NCBI GenBank assembly: GCA_026990095.1
Contig: JALSIL010000575.1
Location: forward strand, 1 to 8,106
Length of the DNA stretch: 8,106 nucleotides
From: Lysobacterales bacterium
Lineage (GTDB): Bacteria > Pseudomonadota > Gammaproteobacteria > Xanthomonadales > Marinicellaceae
Direction of reading: 5' to 3'
Positions 1 to 6,021 of the stretch are shown here, in pieces. The translations under genes were made by a program, and so were the position numbers. Numbering within the stretch: position 1 is the stretch's first letter; each line of letters opens with the position of its first letter. The notes beneath the pieces are model-generated. The model did not search any database. It worked only from the letters and a program-made list of their open reading frames with translations, and was not told where the DNA came from.

Positions 1-1
1 C

Positions 2-640
2 CCTGTTCAACCCATTCAGGATCACATTGGTGTTGCCTACGAATGCACTCAAATGCTTCCTTCTCTACTTGAGGCGGCCAACTTAAATGATTGGGATAAA
101 GTGGCAAAAGTAAATGAGCGCATTAGAAACCTAGAGCATGATGCGGATAAGATTAAAATGAAAATTCGTTCAAATTTGCCTAAAAGTTTATTTATGCCTG
201 TGCCGAGACAAGATTTGCTTGAATTGGTTTTGGTTCAAGACAAAATCGCGAATATCACCAAAAGCATTGCAGGCATGATAAACCAAAGAAAAATTCAAAT
301 ACCAACAGTTATGTACGATGAGTTTATGGTTTTTGCTAATTTGTGCGTGGATGCCGCCAAATTTGCTAAAAAGTCGGTTAACGAATTGGATGAACTGTAT
401 GAAACAGGTTTTCGTGGTGCAGAAGTGAAGTTGGTTCAAGAACTTATTAATAACCTTGATGAAATTGAAACTAAAACTGATTTGAAACAACACGCGATGC
501 AAAGTGAGTTATTTAAGATAGAAAAAGAAATGCCGCCTGTTGATGTGATGTTTTTATACAAACTTATCGATATGGTCGGTGGTATTGCGGACATGGCAGA
601 ACGTGTCGGTCGTCGACTTGAACTACTACTAGCTAAATAA
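2..640 (+). CDS. DUF47 / PhoU-like phosphate transport accessory protein (TIGR00153 type), 5' partial
   Basis: This is a cytoplasmic, all-helical PhoU-like protein of the DUF47 family, which typically partners with Pit phosphate permeases and is thought to modulate them. The frame is open to the left edge, and the residues upstream of the first ATG at 53 (PVQPIQDHIGVAYECTQ) look like genuine family N-terminus. The real start therefore lies outside the window, probably about 14 residues upstream, and the ATG at 53 is internal. The visible part is 212 residues; full family members are about 225. Family-like segments include the LEHDADKIK stretch, the RSNLPKSLFMPVPRQDLLEL stretch followed by QDKIANITK, and a C-terminal MADMAERVGRRLE-like helix (seen as IADMAERVGRRLELLLAK). 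The pit gene starts 12 bp after the stop, so the two are surely co-transcribed. Family assignment is firm. The regulatory role is inferred from family context. Confidence 0.93.
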   Translation, partial: PVQPIQDHIGVAYECTQMLPSLLEAANLNDWDKVAKVNERIRNLEHDADKIKMKIRSNLPKSLFMPVPRQDLLELVLVQDKIANITKSIAGMINQRKIQIPTVMYDEFMVFANLCVDAAKFAKKSVNELDELYETGFRGAEVKLVQELINNLDEIETKTDLKQHAMQSELFKIEKEMPPVDVMFLYKLIDMVGGIADMAERVGRRLELLLAK

Positions 641-652
641 GGGGAATCTTGC

Positions 653-1906
653 GTGGAATATCAAACAACTTATATTATTCTTGCCGGTGTATTCGGCTTA
701 TTCATGGCATGGGGCATTGGCGCCAATGATGTCGCAAATGCGATGGCAACATCGGTTGGCTCAAAAGCCATTACCATCAAAACAGCCATTATTATTGCGG
801 CTATTTTCGAGTTCAGTGGTGCAATTTTAGCAGGTGGTGAAGTCACAAAAACCATTCGCAAAGGCATTGTGGACCCCGATACCTTTGTCAATTCTCCTGA
901 GCTGTTGATTTACGGTATGCTTGCCTCCTTATTAGCAGCGGGAATTTGGTTGCTCATTGCTTCAAAAAAAGGCTGGCCTGTATCAACAACACACTCTATT
1001 GTCGGTGCTGTCGTTGGTTTTGCAGCTGTTGGTATTGGAACCGATGCCGTGCATTGGGGTAAAGTAGGCACTATCGTCATGAGTTGGGTTGTTTCACCTT
1101 TGACTTCTGGCATTATTGCTTTCTTAATATTTCAAAGTGTGTACGTGTTAATTTTGCGTACAGACGATCCATTGAAAATGGCTAAAAGATACGTGCCTTT
1201 TTATATTTTTTTAACGGCATTTTTTATGACTCTGGTAACCATCAAAAAAGGCTTAAAGCACGTATCTGATATACACGTCTCTTCCAGTGAAGCTTATATT
1301 TATGCTGCCATTATTGGCGTTATTGTTGCCATTATTGGAGCGATATTTATATCAAAAATTCAACCCGATAAAGCCAAAGAAAAAGAATTTCATTTCCATA
1401 CAGTTGAAAAAGTTTTTGCAGTGTTAATGGTTATTACGGCAAGTGGTTTGGCTTTTGCTCATGGTTCAAACGATGTTGCCAACGCCGTTGGCCCTTTGGC
1501 TGCGGTTGTTTCTACAGCACAAAGTGGTATTATCGGTAGTAAAGCACCATTAAATCCTTGGATTTTATTGGTTGGTGGAATTGGCATTGTTATTGGGCTT
1601 GCCACTTACGGGCGTAAAGTCATTGCTACAGTTGGAACGAAAATCACACACTTGACGCCATCGCGTGGTTTTGCAGCAGAGCTTGGTGCTTCCATGACAA
1701 TAGTTATGGCATCATCTACAGGCATGCCTATTTCTACTACGCATACATTGGTCGGTGCTGTTTTAGGCGTTGGCTTAGCAAAAGGCATTAGTGCGATTAA
1801 CTTAAGTGTTGTGCGGGGGATTTTTGCTTCTTGGGTCATTACTATTCCAGCCGGAGCTATTCTTTCGATTATCTTCTTCTTTATCTTAAGAGCTATTTTT
1901 GGTTAA
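653..1906 (+). CDS. pit: PiT-family inorganic phosphate transporter
   Basis: This is an inner-membrane low-affinity phosphate permease of the PiT family (cation/metal-phosphate symport), 417 residues long. The duplicated PiT signature is clear: GANDVANA at residues 23-30 and GSNDVANA at residues 271-278. Each is followed downstream by a STTH-containing segment (VSTTHSIVGAVVG and ISTTHTLVGAVLG), as expected from the internal duplication of this family. Many hydrophobic helices fill the rest, with a hydrophilic loop near residues 235-250 (KIQPDKAKEKEFHFHTVEK). The start is GTG at 653, preceded by an AAGGGGA Shine-Dalgarno at 639-645. No in-frame ATG lies nearby. It is 12 bp downstream of the DUF47 gene, the usual order for this pair. 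No Pho box can be assessed because the operon promoter lies outside the window. Confidence 0.96.
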   Translation: MEYQTTYIILAGVFGLFMAWGIGANDVANAMATSVGSKAITIKTAIIIAAIFEFSGAILAGGEVTKTIRKGIVDPDTFVNSPELLIYGMLASLLAAGIWLLIASKKGWPVSTTHSIVGAVVGFAAVGIGTDAVHWGKVGTIVMSWVVSPLTSGIIAFLIFQSVYVLILRTDDPLKMAKRYVPFYIFLTAFFMTLVTIKKGLKHVSDIHVSSSEAYIYAAIIGVIVAIIGAIFISKIQPDKAKEKEFHFHTVEKVFAVLMVITASGLAFAHGSNDVANAVGPLAAVVSTAQSGIIGSKAPLNPWILLVGGIGIVIGLATYGRKVIATVGTKITHLTPSRGFAAELGASMTIVMASSTGMPISTTHTLVGAVLGVGLAKGISAINLSVVRGIFASWVITIPAGAILSIIFFFILRAIFG

Positions 1907-1923
1907 GTTTTAATCGGCGATAA

Positions 1924-1951
1924 GTTTTGGGCTAAATCTTTAGCCCAAAAC
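1924..1951. terminator. Perfect 13-bp inverted repeat after pit (putative 3'-end hairpin)
   Basis: Arms GTTTTGGGCTAAA (1924-1936) and TTTAGCCCAAAAC (1939-1951) are perfectly complementary around a 2-base centre. The effective loop is 4 bases if the innermost A-T pair opens. It begins 17 bp after the pit stop codon, where the phosphate operon should end. The polarity is atypical: the T-run is in the 5' arm and the A-run in the 3' arm, and the downstream ATCTCTTCT is only moderately T-rich. It may therefore be a transcript-stabilising or Rho-associated hairpin rather than a classical intrinsic terminator. Confidence 0.5.
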
Positions 1952-2000
1952 ATCTCTTCTACACGCTGTCCCTTTGAAAAATTCTAAAATTCTGTTTCAC

Positions 2001-2028
2001 TTGCATAATTTTTCTCGCGGGTTAAAAT
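2001..2028 (+). promoter_or_regulatory. Putative sigma70 promoter for the HD-sixA-rhomboid operon
   Basis: TTGCAT (2001-2006) and TAAAAT (2023-2028) are separated by 16 bp. The pair sits 35 bp before the ATG at 2063 and downstream of the pit-end hairpin. This fits an independent transcript for the three following coupled genes. Both hexamers deviate slightly from consensus, so this is a sequence-based prediction only. Confidence 0.5.
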
Positions 2029-2062
2029 GGTTATCTATAAATCGTAAATGGCTATTAAATAA

Positions 2063-3013
2063 ATGATGTTTCCTCCTGATGACGTTGAAGAGCAGATTGC
2101 AAATATTGATCAGGCATGGGCATTATTAAACAAAAAGCTTCCAAATTTTAAGAGTCTTTTTCATATTTGGAAGCTTTGGCATGAAAACATACTGATTAAC
2201 CCTTCCCTGCATTCGGTTATTTCTGATGCACTTGTTATTTGTTATGCACGAATGGCACTACGCAATGGCTCCCTCAATGAGCACCCTCGGGATTACCATA
2301 GTGAAAAACACATAGACGATTTGCTTCTTCGTTTAATGGCACTCTCTGAGTTGCCTGAAACCGATAAAATACCAGACTATGGTTGGTCTATATTATCACT
2401 TTTTATGTGCAGTCATGATTTGCGCCAATCGGAAAATGGTCGATCAAACAAAAGCATTATTGGAACAAATGAACAAGCCAGTTACCTAGAGATTGAGCGC
2501 TTAATGGCTTGGATTGATGCCAAAAGATTGTTTCAAAATGAACACAAAGAATTGCTTAAGTTAATGATTCACGGCAGTACCTTTAGTCAAGGTGAAGACA
2601 ATAATGGCAACATTTATAACGGTAACTTAGTGGATGTTTTGCTCAAAAATATTGATTATTTTGAAAAGGATGATAAACAATTGGCTTTTCTTGCCTGCGA
2701 TATTGATACCGCCAATGTCGCCGCACAATTGTTAGATTATGCGGATTCTAGCATTAATGTTTATAATGAAATTAAGGCTTTTTCGCAAACACCAATCAAT
2801 GCCAAAAAGTTTTTTGGAGAACAGCAGCAACAGTATTTTTTTGTTATGCAAAGGTTCAACTCTGATATTGGTATTGTGGCATTTTCAAAACAAAAAGACA
2901 AAAACGCCCCTAAAATTAAAAAAGTCTGTCGAACCATTATAGACTCAGATGACACACTAACAAACGATGAAGTGGTGGCACTTTATCGCCAACAAATTCA
3001 CTTGCTGGCATGA
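2063..3013 (+). CDS. HD-superfamily protein, COG4339-like predicted metal-dependent phosphohydrolase
   Basis: This 316-residue soluble protein has no signal peptide or membrane segments. It carries an arrangement typical of the COG4339-type HD superfamily: YHSEKHIDDLL with H79 and H83, then a helix ending in the HD pair H118-D119 (FMCSHDLRQ), then a GTNEQASYLEI segment resembling the family's 'DNEE.SA' stretch. A later acidic segment, ACDIDTANVA, offers D213 or D215 as the distal metal ligand. The usual family length is around 200 residues, so about 90 C-terminal residues after residue 225 are an extension I cannot assign. No substrate can be predicted. The chosen start, ATG 2063, has no good Shine-Dalgarno; ATG 2066 is adjacent and equivalent. 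The 3' end overlaps sixA by 4 nt (ATGA). A 13-bp inverted repeat lies inside the coding region at 2134-2177. Confidence 0.7.
   Translation: MMFPPDDVEEQIANIDQAWALLNKKLPNFKSLFHIWKLWHENILINPSLHSVISDALVICYARMALRNGSLNEHPRDYHSEKHIDDLLLRLMALSELPETDKIPDYGWSILSLFMCSHDLRQSENGRSNKSIIGTNEQASYLEIERLMAWIDAKRLFQNEHKELLKLMIHGSTFSQGEDNNGNIYNGNLVDVLLKNIDYFEKDDKQLAFLACDIDTANVAAQLLDYADSSINVYNEIKAFSQTPINAKKFFGEQQQQYFFVMQRFNSDIGIVAFSKQKDKNAPKIKKVCRTIIDSDDTLTNDEVVALYRQQIHLLA
2134..2177. repeat. Perfect 13-bp inverted repeat inside the HD gene
   Basis: AAAGCTTCCAAAT (2134-2146) and ATTTGGAAGCTTT (2165-2177) are exact reverse complements separated by 18 bases. They lie 72 to 115 nt into the coding sequence. The arms encode parts of KKLPN and IWKLW, so the repeat is embedded in ordinary-looking coding sequence. 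No T-run follows the right arm, so it is not an intrinsic terminator. It could form an mRNA hairpin. Confidence 0.8.
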
Positions 3014-3489
3014 GTCAAATTAAGACTGTTTTTATTGTTCGTCATGGTCATGCCACGTTTTCTGCACCAACGGATTATTCCCGAACCCTTAAAGATAAAG
3101 GTGTAAAAGCCGTAAAGCGAACCACGCAATTTATTCGCTCACAATGCCTGACTCATCAACTCACACCAAAATTGTGTATCAGCTCTGCTGCAACACGAAC
3201 CCTTGCAACGGCTCAAATCATTGCAAATGGCATTGATGGTTTAGCTATTGAGGCACATCAAGAGCTTTATGCAACATCGGCAAGTGCGTGGTTGACTAAG
3301 ATTGAAAGCTCGTCATGTGACTGCCTTGTTCTTGTGGGACATAACCCAACCTTTAGTCAAATGGTTAATTATTTTTGCGGACGCAATATTCAGATGAAAC
3401 CAAGTGAATGTGCACTGATAGAACTTGAAATTAAAGCAGATGGCATTATTTATCCAGCAACTTTAATTGATTACCACCACAATGAATAA
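3010..3489 (+). CDS. sixA: SixA-type phosphohistidine phosphatase (histidine phosphatase superfamily)
   Basis: This 159-residue cytoplasmic protein matches the SixA length and motif plan. The N-terminal RHG (R11-H12-G13, in VFIVRHGHATF) holds the nucleophile His12 expected to carry the phosphohistidine intermediate. The DYSRTLKDKG segment corresponds to the SixA 'D..R.Lt..G' motif. SSAATRTLATAQ supplies the second active-site Arg (R63), and VLVGHNP supplies the C-terminal catalytic His111. In E. coli, SixA removes phosphate from His residues of phosphorelay or PTS-type proteins such as ArcB and NPr; the partner here is unknown. The ATG overlaps the HD gene stop by 4 nt (ATGA), and its own stop lies 8 nt inside the rhomboid-like gene. 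Translational coupling across the three genes is therefore likely. The neighbouring HD protein is the only other predicted phosphohydrolase in the cassette. Confidence 0.9.
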   Translation: MSQIKTVFIVRHGHATFSAPTDYSRTLKDKGVKAVKRTTQFIRSQCLTHQLTPKLCISSAATRTLATAQIIANGIDGLAIEAHQELYATSASAWLTKIESSSCDCLVLVGHNPTFSQMVNYFCGRNIQMKPSECALIELEIKADGIIYPATLIDYHHNE

Positions 3490-4138
3490 AAATCAAATCC
3501 AAAACAGTATTAAAAAACCCTATAACCATGTGCGTTATTATTTTATGCGCCTACCCAAAATCACCCGCTATTTGGTAATTGCCTTGATGGGGTTCTTTTT
3601 AGTGGGTCAGTTTGTTGATTTATCCTTTTTTATTTTAAAGCGTTTTGGTTTAGGATTTAACCCAATCCAAATGGTCACTTATGCCTTTTACCAATACGAC
3701 TTTATACAATTGTTGTTTAATGTGTTAGCCATTTGGATGTTTGGTTACCAAATCGAAGAATACTGGGGAACAAAACGTTTTGCCACCTTTGTTGTTGTCA
3801 CTATTTTGGGCACCGCCTTGGCTCATGTACTATTGGGTAGCTTATTTGCTGTGGGAATTTCAGGTCTTGTTTTTGCTTTATTGTTGGCATACGGCATGAT
3901 GTGGCCAGAGCGAGAAATTTACCTGTTGTTACCGCCTATTCCTGTTAAAGCTAAATACTTAGTGATGATTTACGCAGGCATAATGTTTTTGAGCATTTTA
4001 TCCACAAGAGGGAATTTTTTGAGTAAAATTGCCTATTTGACAGGCCCTCTTTGCGGTTATATGTTAATCCAGTATTGGCGTGGCAAACCTCCTTTTAATC
4101 CTCGTAATAAAAACGGCAAAGCCAAAATATATCGTTAG
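3482..4138 (+). CDS. Rhomboid-fold integral membrane protein, probably a pseudoprotease
   Basis: A protein of 218 residues with about six hydrophobic helices (roughly residues 27-52, 75-92, 98-120, 122-142, 155-175 and 183-198). The layout is rhomboid-like: YAFYQYDFIQLLFNVLAIWMFG resembles TM2 with its HxxxN motif, YQIEEYWG resembles the 'lE..wG' loop, and VGISG gives the GxSG serine, S127. The N80-S127 spacing of 47 residues equals that of N154-S201 in E. coli GlpG. The catalytic His of the last helix is Tyr185 here (IAYLTGPLCGY), and the HxxxN histidine is Gln76. Membrane location is secure; proteolysis is doubtful. I prefer ATG 3482, which overlaps sixA by 8 nt, over an in-frame TTG at 3467 with no ribosome binding site. 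The TAG stop (4136-4138) uses the first base of the inserted element; the ancestral ending would have been two residues longer. Confidence 0.75.
   Translation: MNKNQIQNSIKKPYNHVRYYFMRLPKITRYLVIALMGFFLVGQFVDLSFFILKRFGLGFNPIQMVTYAFYQYDFIQLLFNVLAIWMFGYQIEEYWGTKRFATFVVVTILGTALAHVLLGSLFAVGISGLVFALLLAYGMMWPEREIYLLLPPIPVKAKYLVMIYAGIMFLSILSTRGNFLSKIAYLTGPLCGYMLIQYWRGKPPFNPRNKNGKAKIYR
4133..4137. repeat. Target site duplication, left copy (CGTTA)
   Basis: CGTTA directly abuts the left terminal inverted repeat of the 159-bp element and is repeated exactly at 4297-4301, abutting the right end. This supports transposition into the end of the rhomboid-like gene with a 5-bp duplication. Confidence 0.8.
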
Positions 4139-4296
4139 AGACCTTTGCATAACTATATGGCGAAAGAAAAAATAGAGAAAATTTGCCAGATTGAGTTAAA
4201 AATTGATGGTAATAACCAGTTATTGGCAAAATTTTTAGCGAAAAGCTGGTGAATTTAATCATTTTTTACTCGTCACTATAATTATGCAAAGGTCTC
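4138..4296. mobile_element. 159-bp hairpin MITE-like element with 20-bp terminal inverted repeats
   Basis: The ends are GAGACCTTTGCATAACTATA (4138-4157) and the reverse complement of GAGACCTTTGCATAATTATA (4277-4296), matching at 19 of 20 positions. The two halves continue to pair imperfectly to the centre: the AAATTTGCCAG and AAATTCACCAG arms, the shared TAAAAATT block, and finally AATAAC/GTTATT around position 4217. The whole element is thus one long imperfect palindrome centred on its exact midpoint. It is flanked by CGTTA direct repeats. It is too short to encode a transposase, so it would depend on a full-length element elsewhere. The GAGACC..TTTGCA ends look like those of some DDE insertion sequences (IS5-like is my guess), but I cannot assign the family. 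It contains a 31-codon open frame (4157-4252), which I judge to be chance. Confidence 0.88.
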
Positions 4297-4301
4297 CGTT
4301 A
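4297..4301. repeat. Target site duplication, right copy (CGTTA)
   Basis: This is an exact copy of 4133-4137, immediately after the right terminal inverted repeat. Confidence 0.8.
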
Positions 4302-4308
4302 TAAATAA
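4300..4308 (+). other. Displaced ancestral 3' end of the rhomboid-like gene
   Basis: Removing the element and one CGTTA copy joins codon CGT (4133-4135) to TAT AAA TAA. The pre-insertion protein would then have ended Arg-Tyr-Lys-stop. These nine bases are no longer translated because the insertion created TAG at 4136-4138. This is a reconstruction from the target duplication. Confidence 0.65.
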
Positions 4309-4356
4309 CCATAGTAAACCACTTTATCAACCATTTCCGTGAACGTTGCAATTCAT

Positions 4357-4388
4357 AAAAAAAGCGAATCAGATGACTCGCTTTTTTT
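4357..4388. terminator. Bidirectional intrinsic terminator between convergent operons
   Basis: Arms AAAAAAAGCGA (4357-4367) and TCGCTTTTTTT (4378-4388) form an 11-bp stem with a 10-base loop. It gives a T7 tract on the plus strand and, read from the other side, another T7 tract on the minus strand. It lies between the plus-strand rhomboid-like gene and the minus-strand DUF5666 gene, so it can end both transcripts. The MITE-like element lies upstream of it and will be part of the plus-strand mRNA. Confidence 0.88.
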
Positions 4389-4395
4389 ATTTAGA

Positions 4396-4434
4396 AGGTA
4401 GCTGGAAACAATAAAGTAAAGAGAGGTGCTACCT
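4396..4434. repeat. Short 7-bp inverted repeat downstream of the DUF5666 gene
   Basis: AGGTAGC (4396-4402) and GCTACCT (4428-4434) are complementary across a 25-base loop. An alternative pairing, CTGGA (4402-4406) with TCCAG (4434-4438), overlaps the same sequence. It lies in the minus-strand 3' UTR before the terminator. A functional role is not evident. Confidence 0.35.
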
Positions 4435-4452
4435 CCAGACTTGGTTTAGCCT

Positions 4453-6021
4453 CTATTCAAAACCTGCTCTAAATATAAGACCGTCTTCAACAAATTCAGT
4501 AACTATTCCTAAACCACTAACATTATTACTTGCTGCAGTGCCGCTTAGCACATTGACTTTTTGTTGTAGTGGTTGCGGAGTCTGCTCTAAAAGAAACAAA
4601 GAACCAGCATAGAGTGTATTACTTGCTCTATCATAGTTAGCTGCATCGCTAACGGCTACTGAGTCGCCATTTGATAGTGCATTTAGAAATTCCGTAGCTG
4701 TAATTAATTCCCTATCAATATTAAAAAATGCTGCATTACTTAAATTGCCAATATTTACTCCCATGACCTCTAGCTGGTCACTAGTAACATTAGTCACACT
4801 GCCTTCAATATAAAAAGTTGTCGTACCATTTGGAGTTGTTTCTATCATAAAGGGAGCAACAAACGATGCCCAAACCTTGCCCGCATCATCTTCATAAGCA
4901 GAAATTGCAACACCTTCATAACCACCCAAACCATTTATAAATAATGCTCCTGGGTCCATAGTCAACTCATTCTGATTTACTTCAATTCCCATAACCATAA
5001 CTTTGCCATTAGAAGCACCTGTATCGCTTAGTGTCACATCAGAGGCGATTATTGGAGCTTGAGCAGATATTAATTTAACTGGTAAGGAAATATAAGTGGC
5101 ATCAACTTCATTTGTTTGTGAGTCAACCACACCCTCAACTTGAACCTGAATGCCAACAGCCAAGCTATCAATGTTTCCACCAACTATCTGAGTATCAATT
5201 AATAGGTTAACTACAGTACTTCCTACTGTTATCTGCGTTTTATCAACTGAAATATTATTTATAAAATCTGAAAAGAAAACATAAGCAGGAGGTTCTATCG
5301 GTGATATAAAATCATCATAGCAAGTTACCATGACTGCATTGACAGCATCCCCTGCGTTATAGTCATTAGCAGGCAATATTTCAACAATGACTTTTTCTCC
5401 GTTATCAAAAGCCCCTGTTTCACAAATTAAATTATCTTGATTTATAACAAAATTAAAATGCTGTGCACCAATATTAAATCCAGATGCATTTAGGTTGGCA
5501 ACATTTCCTGTCATTAACCAATATGACGAGCTGTTATGTAAAAGAACTTCAATGCGTGTTGCAAGAATAGCCCCTGTTTCTGACTCAATCCCACTTGCAG
5601 CTACGATTGAGCCGACAGCAATATCTTCAATACTGGCAACACCCTCAATAATCGTATCAGCATCAATTGCTAAATCAATCAATAAAATCTGTAGTGAACT
5701 TGCACTACTTGCTGTAACTGGCCCAATGACGGAGTTCATTAAATTAATCTCACTTAAGTCACCTGCACTTGAGTTTGTCCCTGCAAGATAGCTAACCTTG
5801 GCTTTAAAACCAGGTAAGGTCTGAGATAAAAAGCCAGTACCATATTGTTCAGTAGCAGATGGCTTCGGAACATCACGACCATCTATTTTTAGCACGGTAT
5901 TGTTGTTAACATTTAAGCTACGTACATTATCAATTACGACTGTATTGGCATGCGATGATGCGTAAACACTTATCGAAAATAATGCCGTACACAAAAGTTG
6001 TATAAATTTATTCTTTTTCAT
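4453..6021 (-). CDS. Exported DUF5666-type repeat protein
   Basis: This 522-residue protein has a clear Sec signal peptide: a KKNK n-region, a hydrophobic core to about residue 20 and a predicted cleavage after SSHA (near residue 25). There is no lipobox at Cys11. The mature part looks wholly beta-rich, with recurring DUF5666-like units of the form 'G-x-V-x-x-hydrophobic ... vG..V.v.G ... A..I'. Approximate units are residues 90-160, 168-235, 250-312 and 400-475. Only two cysteines lie in the mature chain, C200 and C234, which could form a disulfide. The C-terminus ends in DGLIFRAGFE. DUF5666 has no established biochemical function; an envelope or secreted location is inferred from the signal peptide. 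ATG 6021 lies inside the end of the DUF6502 gene (14-nt overlap), which implies co-expression. Confidence 0.8.
   Translation of the reverse strand: MKKNKFIQLLCTALFSISVYASSHANTVVIDNVRSLNVNNNTVLKIDGRDVPKPSATEQYGTGFLSQTLPGFKAKVSYLAGTNSSAGDLSEINLMNSVIGPVTASSASSLQILLIDLAIDADTIIEGVASIEDIAVGSIVAASGIESETGAILATRIEVLLHNSSSYWLMTGNVANLNASGFNIGAQHFNFVINQDNLICETGAFDNGEKVIVEILPANDYNAGDAVNAVMVTCYDDFISPIEPPAYVFFSDFINNISVDKTQITVGSTVVNLLIDTQIVGGNIDSLAVGIQVQVEGVVDSQTNEVDATYISLPVKLISAQAPIIASDVTLSDTGASNGKVMVMGIEVNQNELTMDPGALFINGLGGYEGVAISAYEDDAGKVWASFVAPFMIETTPNGTTTFYIEGSVTNVTSDQLEVMGVNIGNLSNAAFFNIDRELITATEFLNALSNGDSVAVSDAANYDRASNTLYAGSLFLLEQTPQPLQQKVNVLSGTAASNNVSGLGIVTEFVEDGLIFRAGFE

Noticed and set aside
53..55. 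ATG 53 as the true start of the DUF47 protein
   Set aside because: The upstream in-frame residues match the family N-terminus and the frame is open to the window edge, so the gene is truncated by the window.
2048..2062. Four-codon frame (MAIK) ending right before the HD gene ATG, a possible leader peptide
   Set aside because: Too short, lacks a ribosome binding site, and has no attenuator-like structure linked to it.
3467..3481. Upstream TTG start for the rhomboid-like gene
   Set aside because: No Shine-Dalgarno. ATG 3482 gives a normal short overlap with sixA and a more plausible N-terminus.
4157..4252. 31-codon open frame (MAKEKIEKIC...) inside the MITE-like element
   Set aside because: No ribosome binding site, overlaps the terminal repeat, and the sequence is explained by the palindromic structure. 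It shows no recognisable transposase motif.
5495..5791. 98-codon open frame on the plus strand opposite the DUF5666 gene
   Set aside because: No ribosome binding site or recognisable domain. It is antisense to a gene with a convincing signal peptide and domain pattern.
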